A stretch of 14,785 bases of DNA from NCBI GenBank assembly GCA_916050055.1, contig CAJZJY010000006.1, forward strand, positions 1 through 14,785. Reading direction: 5' to 3'. Below are positions 1 through 7,130 of this stretch, piece after piece. The stretch's first letter is position 1, and every line of letters begins with the position of its first letter. The notes below the pieces were generated by a model. It made no database searches. It was not told the DNA's origin and worked only from the letters and a program-made list of their open reading frames with translations. The translations under genes were made by a program, and so were the position numbers. This stretch comes from an uncultured Streptococcus sp. GTDB lineage: Bacteria > Bacillota > Bacilli > Lactobacillales > Aerococcaceae.

Positions 1-58
1 TATCTAATTTTTTAATTTTCTTTTTGAGACGTTCATCATAAGAAAGTGTGTACCTCAT
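1..58 (-). CDS. RelE/ParE-type toxin, N-terminal fragment (cut by window edge)
   Basis: Only the first 19 codons are inside the window. They read M-R-Y-T-L-S-Y-D-E-R-L-K-K-K-I-K-K-L-D. This resembles the start of RelE/ParE-superfamily toxins, where a first beta strand is followed by a lysine-rich helix of the form F.K.LKKLD. Family members are usually ribosome-dependent mRNA interferases or gyrase poisons. Which activity applies here cannot be read from 19 residues. The ATG overlaps the antitoxin stop codon by one base (TAATG), the usual arrangement for translational coupling in such pairs. The call rests on this overlap, the antitoxin upstream and the N-terminal pattern. The catalytic residues are outside the window. 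Confidence 0.6.
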   Translation of the reverse strand, partial: MRYTLSYDERLKKKIKKLD

Positions 59-276
59 TATAAGTCTCCCCAGAATTCCTCATGGTCAACTAATATAACT
101 TCTCCATTTGCTTTAGCACTTTCGTACTCTTTTACAGCTTGTAAATCATATTCTTCTTCAATTTTTTCAGTTAATGCTTTCTTTAATAGGGTCGTTAATC
201 CTTCTCCGGTAAAGTCTGCATAATTTTTAAAAAGGCGTTCTTCTTCTTTATTTAAACGTAATGAAATTGTACTCAT
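58..276 (-). CDS. RelB-type ribbon-helix-helix antitoxin
   Basis: This 72-aa protein begins MSTISLRLNKEEERLF, a typical ribbon-helix-helix strand (residues 2-8) followed by a helix and a G-x-x-x-T-x-L-x-K-x-A-L second helix (about 24-37). The acidic C-terminal half (about 38-72) would bind and neutralise the toxin. The pattern matches the RelB / DUF6290 family of type II antitoxins. Such proteins form dimers that neutralise the toxin and repress their own operon. A strong ribosome binding site (AAGGAGGGG) sits 5 bases before the ATG. An extended -10 promoter and a 10-bp palindrome lie just upstream, which fits autoregulation. The toxin gene overlaps its stop codon. The pair sits just beyond the holA terminator, at the end of a housekeeping operon. 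Confidence 0.8.
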   Translation of the reverse strand: MSTISLRLNKEEERLFKNYADFTGEGLTTLLKKALTEKIEEEYDLQAVKEYESAKANGEVILVDHEEFWGDL

Positions 277-293
277 TTTAACCCCTCCTTAAT

Positions 294-303
294 TGTATAT
301 ACA
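294..303. promoter_or_regulatory. Candidate operator palindrome of the antitoxin
   Basis: TGTATATACA is a perfect 10-bp palindrome. It touches the downstream edge of the -10 box and covers the expected transcription start. Ribbon-helix-helix antitoxins bind short palindromes in this position, so this is a sensible autoregulatory site. Binding itself is inferred. Confidence 0.45.
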
Positions 304-330
304 TTGTACCACATATTTTTATTAATTCAA
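303..330 (-). promoter_or_regulatory. Promoter of the toxin-antitoxin operon
   Basis: On the minus strand TTGAAT (330-325) and TACAAT (308-303) are 16 bases apart, and TGG directly before the -10 makes it an extended -10. The start codon is about 27 bases downstream of the -10. Prediction from consensus only. Confidence 0.6.
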
Positions 331-360
331 CTCAAATTTTAATTAAAATTAGATAATTAT

Positions 361-405
361 TTACAAACAACTGAACGCCGAAATCTTTAATAAGATATCG
401 ACGTT
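361..405 (-). terminator. Probable terminator after holA
   Basis: The segments 374-387 and 392-405 pair over 14 positions with one G-U pair and one mismatch, closing a 4-base loop. On the minus strand the hairpin is followed by a moderately T-rich tail (CAGTTGTTTGT). It lies 13 bases beyond the holA stop codon and before the toxin-antitoxin promoter. The tail is imperfect, so termination may be partial. Confidence 0.55.
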
Positions 406-418
406 TCAAACAGACTAA

Positions 419-1450
419 TTATAACGTTCTTTGGCCGCAAAATTGGAGGATGAACCATTCCAATTGCATTTCTTTGATGCCGACGCTGGTTTTCAATGCG
501 TACTCGGTTTCGACTAATTGCTGGAAAGCTGCTTCCAATAAGGGTGTTCCGTAGCGACGGCATTGGTTCAGCGCGAGTTTGACACGATACGGGTGCACCG
601 CAAGTGTCTTTTGAATTTCGGGTTCTTGGTAGCCGGCTTTTTTCAAATACGACACTTGAAGCAATAGGCGGAATTGGCCTAATAGAATCGCGTTCATTTT
701 GATTGGGTCTTCTTTTTGCAATAACATATCGTGATAAATTTGAAGGGCACGTTTGCTGTCTTTGTTCAGGATGGCTTCTCCAAAATCAAAGATGCTTTGC
801 TCCAAGGTCTTTGCCACTAATGCCTCGACGGTTTCAAGTCGAATGGAATACGTTCCAATTTCGGCAACCATTAATTTATCCAGTTCTTTCATACAAGTAG
901 TAAGCGAGTATTGTGTTTTGAGGAGTAAAGTGTTTAACGCCTCTTCTTGAATGCCATATTGTTGCGAACGTAAATAGTCCTTGATGTATTGTCTCACATC
1001 GCGTTCTGAAAGTTCGCTTGCATCCAGAAGAACGGCAACCTTCTTCAACTGTTTCACGATTTTTTTACGTTGGTCCAACTTTTCGTACGGCGCAAAGAAG
1101 ACCATCACCGAACTGTCCATCGGATTTTCTAAATACGCTTGTAAGCGGTCCAACTGATGGTCGATGGATTTTTTCTCCTTCTCCCCTGTTAAAAACGTTG
1201 GATTATCAATCATAACCAATCTGCGGTCTCCAAAAAATGGTACAGACTCGGCATCTTGAACCGCGGTTTGAATGGACACTTCATCCATATTGAATCGTCC
1301 CATGTTCAAATCTTGATCTTCAGGAGCGACAATGGTGTCCAAAAATACTTTACGCGCAAGCTCTTGTAAGTACGGTTCTTTCCCTTGAACGAGATAAACC
1401 AGACTGACTTGCCCTTTTTTAATTCGATTGAGCTGTTTCTCAAATTCCAT
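419..1450 (-). CDS. holA: DNA polymerase III subunit delta
   Basis: This 343-aa protein matches the HolA/YqeN family in length and sequence. Delta is the clamp-loader subunit that opens the beta sliding clamp. Visible family features are the degenerate nucleotide-binding region near residues 19-30 (YLVQGKEPYLQE), the FFGDRRLVMIDN segment of domain I, the SELSERDVRQYI linker, and a helical C-terminal collar domain. The start is ATG with AGGAGG 7 bases upstream. The gene follows comEC after 47 bases and is the last gene of the rsmD-to-holA operon. comEC next to holA is a common order in Bacillota. In many relatives rpsT comes next; here a terminator and a toxin-antitoxin pair occupy that place. 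Confidence 0.93.
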   Translation of the reverse strand: MEFEKQLNRIKKGQVSLVYLVQGKEPYLQELARKVFLDTIVAPEDQDLNMGRFNMDEVSIQTAVQDAESVPFFGDRRLVMIDNPTFLTGEKEKKSIDHQLDRLQAYLENPMDSSVMVFFAPYEKLDQRKKIVKQLKKVAVLLDASELSERDVRQYIKDYLRSQQYGIQEEALNTLLLKTQYSLTTCMKELDKLMVAEIGTYSIRLETVEALVAKTLEQSIFDFGEAILNKDSKRALQIYHDMLLQKEDPIKMNAILLGQFRLLLQVSYLKKAGYQEPEIQKTLAVHPYRVKLALNQCRRYGTPLLEAAFQQLVETEYALKTSVGIKEMQLEWFILQFCGQRTL

Positions 1451-1497
1451 TTCTTCGCCTCCTGTTGTTTTAGTTTATCTTGAAAACGAGTCTTTGT

Positions 1498-3825
1498 CTA
1501 TTGTTTCAATTCTTTTTTTCGTTTCGTAAGCCTTGTTGTGACTTCTAATTTTTCGCGGGTAAACCGAAGCCGAATTTGCCCGTCTTGGTCCGTCCGGAAA
1601 ATGATAGCGCCAGTAGCTTTCAAGCGCGCCAAAGTCTCTGGATTGGGATGCCCATAGTGATTGTGCTTCCCACACGATATGAACGCGAGCCTTGGCTGAA
1701 CAAGCCTGAGCAGCGCCTCGCCACTCGACGTTCTGCTCCCGTGATGCCCCGCTTTAAGAATTGAGAACTGTAAGTGTGGATTGTCTTTAACGACAGACTC
1801 TTCCACCTTCTCTGAGGCGTCTCCTGTCAGAAGAATCGTCTGCTTCATCACTGTCACTAGCGCCAGTATTGAGTCTTCGTTTTCTGCATGAGACAACCCT
1901 TTTGGCCATAGCACCTTCCAAGTCGTCTCATTCCATTTCCACTCGTCTCCTGAGAGTACCAACTTCCACTGAATCTTTGGATACTTCTTTTTCATCTCCT
2001 GCATCAAGGGAATTGTTTCCATTCCTTTTCCGATAATGAGTTGACGGATAGTGAGATGCTTGGCGATGGTTTTTAAGTTTCCAACATGGTCTTCGTCGCC
2101 ATGAGATAACATGACTTGTGAGAGCTCCGAGAGCCCCTCTGCTTGCAGGGCGGGAACAACGGTCGTAATTCCTTGGTCTTTTTTCTTCCTGTTCCGCCAC
2201 GCCTCTTTCTGTTTAAAATCAGAGAGTCCCCCTGTATCAATAAGCGTCGCCTGATTCCACCCCGGCGCTAAAAGAAGGATGGAGTCCCCTTGCCCAACGT
2301 CCACCATCACGAGTTCCGTCCCCCAGTGATAGGGCACTTCCATCAATAGCGCCAGTATGGCTAGCACCCCAATAACACCTTTTTTCATCGTCATCTTTCG
2401 TCGCTCGAATAAAATTCCTATAGTAATAAGAATTGTTAGATAGAGAACTACTTCCCACTTGTCCCAAATCCCCAGTGTGAATTTCGTAAAGGACAACTGC
2501 TGGCAAAAGGTAAGGGCGCTAGAAACTCCAGAGAGAATCCCTTCTCCAACCGTTGTTAGAAGCCCTATCAGCGGAACAACCCCAAATAGTACCGCGAATA
2601 AATAGGCTGTTAACAATGGAAATAGCAGCAGCTCAAATAGCACCGAAAAAAGCGCGGTCAAAAGAATACTTAGTGCGTTCCAATAAAAGAAATACTGGCA
2701 CACAAGCGGCAATGCAATCAGACTCATGCCAATCGGCACCCACAAATTAGTCCGAATGCGAGGCAAAACCGCGCGTTGCCATTTCGAGAGAAAAATAATA
2801 ATGGCCGTTAATCCATAACTGAGTTGAAAGGCTACATTTAAAAGAATGCCTGGCCAAACGAGGATGGAAGCTATCGTCATCCAGAGTAAACAGTCCATCT
2901 CCATGCTCCCCCGTTTCTTGATGAACGGTTTGGATACGGCAGCAAGCACCACCATTCCAATGGCGCGAGTACCGCTAATATTCCAACCAATCACAAATCC
3001 GTAGAACACTACAAACAGTACCAGTAAGCCCCGCGTTTTCTCTCTAGTAATGCCGCTTCGCCAACAGAGCCGTTCGATGCAAGCGACCATTAAGGAAATA
3101 TGTAATCCCGAAATTGCTAAGAGATGCAAGAGACCAAGTTGCTTGTATTGTTCCCACTCTTCTTCGCTAAATCCACTTCGGTCCGCTAAGAGTAAGGCAA
3201 GCGTATATTGTTTAATGCGGCTGTCTTTTTGAGAACGCACCACTTGCAACAACCAAGAGCGAAGATGTTCCACAAAGCTCCAGAACCCTGGAACACTCTT
3301 CATCCCAGAATTCAATCGCTCAACCTTCAAAGCGTGCAGCACGCCAAGACTACGATAATAGTTTTTTGCATCAAAATTCCCTTTATTGCGTGAATGCTCG
3401 ATTTCTTCAATGGTCCCTTCGAAAGAAACACGCACCACTTCACGTAACTGCAAGAAGGCTTGTTGCTCGGATTCCGACTCTAGTACATAGTAGAAAAAGA
3501 CTTTCTCGTGCTTCGTTCCAGCTTCCAGCGTGGCAGTTCCGGTTACTAAATCGCCATTCACTTTTAATTGATTCGGGTTTAATACGAGTTGCCCAGTAAT
3601 CGCATCATCAACGGTAAAAGACGGATGAGTCACTTCTCGTATATATAAAAACAGCCGCAGCCCTACCGCTACACATAGGATGATACCGAGCACTCTTTTC
3701 CATGCCTCGTGCCCTCGTTTCCACGCCACAACAATGATGAATAAAGGGACAATCCACCAAGCGACTGCCCCTTCGAATACAACGATGCTAGACGCTACAA
3801 GCACTGCTAGTATCCAGTAACTCAT
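1498..3825 (-). CDS. comEC: ComEC/Rec2 competence DNA channel protein
   Basis: ComEC forms the membrane channel through which single-stranded DNA enters during natural transformation. The protein is 775 aa, close to B. subtilis ComEC. Order of parts: N-terminal membrane helices (about 4-60), a soluble OB-like DUF4131 region (about 65-175), the polytopic competence domain with the hallmark LLAISGLHISLM (235-246), and a C-terminal metallo-beta-lactamase-like domain (about 500-755). That last domain keeps DVGQGDS (509-515), SHGDEDH (574-580), LTGD (666-669), KAGHHGS (691-697) and GHP (725-727). These metal-site motifs suggest it could be an active nuclease, which is inference. The ATG overlaps the comEA stop by 4 bases (ATGA). 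No comEB (dCMP deaminase) lies between comEA and comEC. The frame is intact with no frameshift. Confidence 0.95.
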   Translation of the reverse strand: MSYWILAVLVASSIVVFEGAVAWWIVPLFIIVVAWKRGHEAWKRVLGIILCVAVGLRLFLYIREVTHPSFTVDDAITGQLVLNPNQLKVNGDLVTGTATLEAGTKHEKVFFYYVLESESEQQAFLQLREVVRVSFEGTIEEIEHSRNKGNFDAKNYYRSLGVLHALKVERLNSGMKSVPGFWSFVEHLRSWLLQVVRSQKDSRIKQYTLALLLADRSGFSEEEWEQYKQLGLLHLLAISGLHISLMVACIERLCWRSGITREKTRGLLVLFVVFYGFVIGWNISGTRAIGMVVLAAVSKPFIKKRGSMEMDCLLWMTIASILVWPGILLNVAFQLSYGLTAIIIFLSKWQRAVLPRIRTNLWVPIGMSLIALPLVCQYFFYWNALSILLTALFSVLFELLLFPLLTAYLFAVLFGVVPLIGLLTTVGEGILSGVSSALTFCQQLSFTKFTLGIWDKWEVVLYLTILITIGILFERRKMTMKKGVIGVLAILALLMEVPYHWGTELVMVDVGQGDSILLLAPGWNQATLIDTGGLSDFKQKEAWRNRKKKDQGITTVVPALQAEGLSELSQVMLSHGDEDHVGNLKTIAKHLTIRQLIIGKGMETIPLMQEMKKKYPKIQWKLVLSGDEWKWNETTWKVLWPKGLSHAENEDSILALVTVMKQTILLTGDASEKVEESVVKDNPHLQFSILKAGHHGSRTSSGEALLRLVQPRLAFISCGKHNHYGHPNPETLARLKATGAIIFRTDQDGQIRLRFTREKLEVTTRLTKRKKELKQ

Positions 3826-4454
3826 TGCGTCACAATCCTTTCTTGAAAGGACTCGAAGAGCTTCTTACCAATACCACGGACTTTCATCAAGTCTTCCTTT
3901 GTTTGAAATGAACCGTTCTTCTTGCGATATTCGATAATCGCCTCCGCCTTCTTCTCGCCGACTCCCTTCAATGTCTTCAGCTCTTCCACCGTTGCCGTAT
4001 TAATATTCACTTTTCCTTCTTTGGTGGCTTCGTTACGAGTTTCTCCTGCTGGAATTTCCTCAGCTTCTTCTCCAACTTTTGGCACAACAATCACCATTTG
4101 ATCTTCTAGCCGCTTCGCTAAGTTCACTTTCTGGCTATCCGCCTCTGCCGTCAATCCACCAGCGGCTTCGAGCGCGTCCTTTACACGGTCTCCAACCTTC
4201 ATTTGATAGACTCCCGGATTTCTCACTTCTCCTTTAATATCCACGAAAATGACTGTTTCTTGCGTCGTACTGACTTCTGTCTTTTCTGCCAGCATTGTCG
4301 TCACTACTACTTCTGTTTCTTCCATGGAAACTTCTTTTTTAGAAAACAAGCCTCCCACACCCACTAATATAAGAAGGATTCCACCAATGACAGCAGCCTT
4401 GGCCGACAAACTCCACGACTCCCATTTTTCTTTCCACTCATCAAAAAAAGCCAT
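3822..4454 (-). CDS. comEA: ComEA competence DNA receptor
   Basis: ComEA is a membrane-anchored protein that binds double-stranded DNA outside the cell and delivers it to ComEC. The chosen ATG gives 210 aa. Parts in order: a short cytoplasmic lead, one transmembrane helix (about 19-37), a Thr/Glu-rich linker, an SLBB domain (about 69-126, with IFVDIKGEVRNPGVY and GDRV..AL.AAGGL), an acidic linker, and a C-terminal helix-hairpin-helix DNA-binding domain (about 148-207, with VNINTA and LKGVGEKKAEAIIEYR). The open frame extends 9 bases further to a GTG, but that GTG overlaps the AAGGAG ribosome binding site. The ATG at 4454 sits 8 bases downstream of the site, so I prefer it. The gene is coupled to comEC by a 4-base overlap. 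Confidence 0.93.
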   Translation of the reverse strand: MAFFDEWKEKWESWSLSAKAAVIGGILLILVGVGGLFSKKEVSMEETEVVVTTMLAEKTEVSTTQETVIFVDIKGEVRNPGVYQMKVGDRVKDALEAAGGLTAEADSQKVNLAKRLEDQMVIVVPKVGEEAEEIPAGETRNEATKEGKVNINTATVEELKTLKGVGEKKAEAIIEYRKKNGSFQTKEDLMKVRGIGKKLFESFQERIVTQ

Positions 4455-4513
4455 TTCTCTCACTCCTTAAAAAGATTTCTCCAATTAAAGATATGAGAAA
4501 AATGACTCATTGG

Positions 4514-5557
4514 TTATAGATTTTTTAGAATTTCAATGGCTTCATCCAAAGTCTTCACAGGATAAATTTTAATATCTGTCCCTAACTTTGCAGCCGCTTC
4601 TTTGACTTCTTCGTAGTTCGATTTAATATCTGGATAACGAGCACGCATTTCATCCGTAATTTCATCATCTGGGGCTAAGAAAACCGTCGCACCTGCTTCA
4701 ATCGCAGCTACTAATTTCTTATCAATTCCACCGATACGTCCAACCGTTCCATCTAATTCAATCGTTCCTGTTCCGGCAATATTATGTCCGTTTTTCAAAT
4801 GACTATTCGTAATTTGGTTATAAATTTCAAGAGTGAACATCAATCCACCTGAAGGGCCGCTCACGCCATGTGGGTCAAATTCAACGGATGGGTCAGAAGT
4901 CACATCTTCGTCCACTTCCCCGCCAAATCCAAGACGGATACCACCAGTACGGCTATCCATTTTCAACTTACCGCTGATCGTCATTGTTGCATCATCACGT
5001 TTCACTTGAAGGACTAGCGTATGTCCTGGTTCAAGACTTGCTAAATAGTCTCTTAAATCTTCAAAACTCTCATCGGTATTCCCTGGGCTCTTTCCGTCAA
5101 TCGTTTCGATAATATCTCCGACTTTTAACTTGTCACGGAAATTAGAGTTTGGATCCACTCGTGTGACGAAAATACCATTTACATGTCGTTCGACCGTTTT
5201 TCCAGCAGCTTCAAAAGCAACTCGAACTGCTTTTGATCGTGCATTACGCATACTGAAATCTTGCAGGGCATCGAATTCTTCTGGCGTATAATCCCCGAAT
5301 ACCTCTTCAGACGGAACCATTTCGTGGTGCTTCAAGAACTTCTTAAAGTACGTTAAAACGGTCGCCTGCTCGACATACACCGTCAGCACCCTGAGAGAAC
5401 CTGGGTCCTCATCTTTTGCTCCACTAATCGTTAAAAATTGGGATACTTCTTCTGCAGTCCCTGGTGATTCAATCACATACGGGATTGGAATCATCGCAAC
5501 AATCGCTAATACAACGAAAATTAAGGCCGCAATAATAATCTTCTTAACCCTTGACAT
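4514..5557 (-). CDS. sepM: SepM/YlbL family Lon-like serine protease with PDZ domain
   Basis: This 347-aa protein has an N-terminal membrane helix (about 5-28), a PDZ domain (about 120-190, including NGIFVTRV and LKVGDIIETIDG), and a Lon-type protease domain (about 225-347). The catalytic serine is in GPSGGL (Ser236). By alignment with Lon (GGLKEK before LLAA) the catalytic lysine should be Lys281 in GGIDKKLVAA. Homologues sit on the outer face of the membrane. Streptococcal SepM trims the competence pheromone, whereas B. subtilis YlbL is less well defined. Being in one operon with comEA and comEC fits, but does not prove, a competence role. The ATG lies 14 bases inside the 3' end of coaD, with GAGGAG 7 bases upstream, so translation is probably coupled. 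Confidence 0.9.
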   Translation of the reverse strand: MSRVKKIIIAALIFVVLAIVAMIPIPYVIESPGTAEEVSQFLTISGAKDEDPGSLRVLTVYVEQATVLTYFKKFLKHHEMVPSEEVFGDYTPEEFDALQDFSMRNARSKAVRVAFEAAGKTVERHVNGIFVTRVDPNSNFRDKLKVGDIIETIDGKSPGNTDESFEDLRDYLASLEPGHTLVLQVKRDDATMTISGKLKMDSRTGGIRLGFGGEVDEDVTSDPSVEFDPHGVSGPSGGLMFTLEIYNQITNSHLKNGHNIAGTGTIELDGTVGRIGGIDKKLVAAIEAGATVFLAPDDEITDEMRARYPDIKSNYEEVKEAAAKLGTDIKIYPVKTLDEAIEILKNL

Positions 5558-6077
5558 CTGTTATCTCCTCATCCATTTTTATTGTGCGTTCAGGCGCATC
5601 TTTGTATTTTTCTTGTAAGGCATCTGCTACTACAGTTGGAACAAATGGCGTTACATCCCCTCCAAATCGAGCCAATTCCTTCATCATTGACGAACTTACA
5701 AATCGGTACTCTTCCTTACTGAGTAATAATACTGTCTCAACATCACCGTTTTGAACACGGTTATGGGATGCAAGAGTCGCTTCATATTCAAAGTCAGTTG
5801 CGTTTCGAACGCCACGGACAAGAACGCTAGCTCCTAATTGTGCTGCAGCCTCTACAGTTAATCCTCCGCTTACGGCTACCACTCTGGCATTAGGTACATG
5901 CGCAACCACCTCTTCAGTCAGTGATTTTCGCTCATCTAAAGAAAATAAATAATTTTTCTGAACATTATGCGATAAAACCACAATCACTTCATCGAAGAGC
6001 TCACTGCTTCGCTCGATAATATCTAAATGCCCATTTGTAATCGGGTCGAAGCTTCCTGCTACTACCGCTTTTCTCAT
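5544..6077 (-). CDS. coaD: Phosphopantetheine adenylyltransferase
   Basis: CoaD transfers AMP from ATP to 4'-phosphopantetheine, the penultimate step of coenzyme A synthesis, in the cytoplasm. The chosen start gives 177 aa beginning MRKAVVAGSFDPITNGHLDI. The nucleotidyltransferase signature GSFDPITNGH (8-17, TNGH at 14-17), RGVR (88-91) and VSSSMMKE (127-134) are all present. The open frame reaches 33 bases further upstream, but that part lies inside rsmD. The ATG at 6077 has GAGGAGG 6 bases before it and is one base after the rsmD stop. The C-terminus runs about 15 residues beyond the usual 160-aa length, and its last codons carry the ribosome binding site of sepM. Confidence 0.95.
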   Translation of the reverse strand: MRKAVVAGSFDPITNGHLDIIERSSELFDEVIVVLSHNVQKNYLFSLDERKSLTEEVVAHVPNARVVAVSGGLTVEAAAQLGASVLVRGVRNATDFEYEATLASHNRVQNGDVETVLLLSKEEYRFVSSSMMKELARFGGDVTPFVPTVVADALQEKYKDAPERTIKMDEEITDVKG

Positions 6078-6078
6078 A

Positions 6079-6654
6079 TTAAGCCTCCTCTTCGCTGGAT
6101 GAACGGTCAAAGAACACTAGGGCTGTAATACCGTACTCCACACGCTTATATTGCTCAAAGTCTAAAATTAGCTCTGGAAGTTGTACTTCCTTATCCACCT
6201 CGCAGACAATCACGCAATCTGGAGAAACTAGATTCAACTCTTGCAACTGCTCAATGTCCTTTACAATTTCTTGCAGGCGATATGGTGGGTCCATAAACAC
6301 CAACTCGAACGGTTCAAACGCCGGGTCGCTCGCAATGGTTTTGAGTCCTTGTTTCACGTTTTGTCGTTTTAAATGAAATTGCTCGGGTGATTTTGTAATC
6401 TCAATATTTTGCTCAATCGTCTTTTGTGCCAGGCGATTGTTCTCGAATAGAAACGCACGGTCCATCCCACGAGAGACAGCCTCGATGGCAACGGCTCCGC
6501 TTCCGCTATACATGTCGAGCATGACTCCTCCGTCAAAATAACCGCCAAGAATATTGAAGAGCGATTCTTTTATCTTGTCAGTCGTCGGACGAGTATTTTG
6601 GCCCGGTACTGCCTTTAAGCGTCTTCCGCCAAATTCTCCTGAAATAATTCGCAC
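6079..6654 (-). CDS. rsmD: 16S rRNA (guanine966-N2)-methyltransferase RsmD
   Basis: RsmD methylates N2 of a conserved guanine of 16S rRNA (G966 in E. coli) during small-subunit assembly. The 191-aa protein begins with the family N-terminus MRIISGEFGGRRLK. TRPTTDKIKESLFNIL follows at 21-36. The SAM-binding motif I is LDMYSGSGAVAIEA (46-59), and the catalytic motif IV is DPPY (122-125). The start is GTG at 6654, with AGGAGG 8 bases upstream. A nearer ATG at 6661 is out of frame. It is the first gene of the rsmD-coaD-sepM-comEA-comEC-holA operon and has an extended -10 promoter directly upstream. rsmD followed by coaD is a widespread gene pair in Bacillota. Confidence 0.94.
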   Translation of the reverse strand: MRIISGEFGGRRLKAVPGQNTRPTTDKIKESLFNILGGYFDGGVMLDMYSGSGAVAIEAVSRGMDRAFLFENNRLAQKTIEQNIEITKSPEQFHLKRQNVKQGLKTIASDPAFEPFELVFMDPPYRLQEIVKDIEQLQELNLVSPDCVIVCEVDKEVQLPELILDFEQYKRVEYGITALVFFDRSSSEEEA

Positions 6655-6677
6655 AGTGCATTCCTCCTTATTTCACT

Positions 6678-6710
6678 ATAATACCATATTCCAGCGCTCT
6701 TTCGTGAGTT
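6678..6710 (-). promoter_or_regulatory. Probable promoter of the rsmD operon (extended -10)
   Basis: TATTAT (6683-6678) is preceded by TGG (6686-6684), giving an extended -10. No good -35 hexamer is present at about 6701-6709. The transcript would start about 15-20 bases before the GTG of rsmD, leaving a short leader with just the ribosome binding site. Confidence 0.5.
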
Positions 6711-6780
6711 TTTTATAAAATAAGTAGTGCATCGACTGAGCAAAGGATTTCTTATGGTGCTTCTTGAGCGTTAGCCTAAG

Positions 6781-6967
6781 ACGATGATTCGAATCCTTGC
6801 GGATTTTTTTATAATAGCTGTAATGGGGCACCGGCTTGAGCCATAGTCTCAAGCTCTTTCAAGATTCAAACGTACTCTAGAAAATAAATTTTCAAGCGTA
6901 CGTAATTCACTTTGAATGCCATCCCCCATTACTGCTATTATAAAATCCGCTCGATTCTTCTCATCGT
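6781..6967. repeat. Long imperfect inverted repeat with internal hairpins
   Basis: The left arm (6781-6828, read on plus) and right arm (6967-6924, read on minus) match at about 38 of 44 positions. Shared blocks are ACGATGA, GAATC, GCGGATTTT, ATAATAGC and GTAATGGGG, in the same order with small gaps. The 95-base centre contains further perfect pairings: GCTTGAG/CTCAAGC (6834-6840 with 6848-6854), ATTCAAA/TTTGAAT (6864-6870 with 6911-6917) and CGTAC/GTACG. The transcript of either strand could fold into a branched stem. The origin is unknown: an inverted duplication remnant, a miniature mobile element or a structured RNA are all possible. I see no flanking target-site duplication. Confidence 0.6.
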
Positions 6968-6992
6968 CAACTTCAAAGAGAAATTCTAACAC
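6849..6992 (-). pseudogene. Possible short or degenerate reading frame, unrecognised
   Basis: From a GTG at 6992 the minus strand encodes 47 residues starting VLEFLFEVDDEKNRADF and ending RLNLERA. Its composition looks protein-like (amphipathic, Glu/Arg/Leu-rich). The frame stays open upstream to a TAA about 60 bases before the GTG. No ATG and no ribosome binding site precede it, and I do not recognise the family. It spans the right arm of the inverted repeat. It may be the tail of a decayed gene, or a chance open frame. Confidence 0.25.
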
Positions 6993-7130
6993 AGTAGTGC
7001 TCTCATTCTTATTAATGCACGAAACTATATGGAATAATAAATGCGCTGTGTGAGTTTAGGTAATTTGGCGCAGCTTAAAGGCTACTGGCAAAATGCTCTC
7101 CTCCTCGGAACGGGAACAGTCGCGGGAACG

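Larger units (their letters stand above)
6711..7130. other. About 420 bases without a convincing gene
   Basis: This stretch lies between the rsmD promoter and the terminator of the two-gene unit. It contains the long inverted repeat and the doubtful 47-codon frame described separately. An AGGAGGAGAGC ribosome-binding-like string also occurs on the minus strand at about 7095-7105, but it leads only into an 11-codon frame starting with TTG. No clear promoter was found on either strand. The pattern suggests decayed sequence, possibly with a folded RNA. Confidence 0.5.

Noticed and set aside
703..3600. Several 60-90 codon open frames on the plus strand opposite holA and comEC
   Set aside because: They are antisense shadows of well-supported genes, with no ribosome binding sites and no recognisable protein features.
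4455..4463. GTG start extending comEA by three codons
   Set aside because: The GTG overlaps the AAGGAG ribosome binding site. The ATG at 4454 has correct spacing.
4493..4511. Small hairpin and AATGACTCATT palindrome between sepM and comEA
   Set aside because: The stem is only 5 pairs with no T run, and no promoter elements are placed around it. Too weak to call a terminator or operator.
6078..6110. Upstream extension of coaD by 11 codons
   Set aside because: It lies inside rsmD and lacks a ribosome binding site. The family N-terminus begins at the ATG at 6077.
6787..6800. GATTCGAATC resembling a tRNA T-arm
   Set aside because: It is a simple palindrome. No acceptor, D or anticodon arms of the right spacing surround it on either strand.
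6791..6810. Plus-strand hairpin AATCC-TTGC-GGATT followed by a T run, like a terminator
   Set aside because: The stem has only 5 pairs, and no plus-strand gene or promoter lies upstream. It is better explained as part of the inverted repeat.
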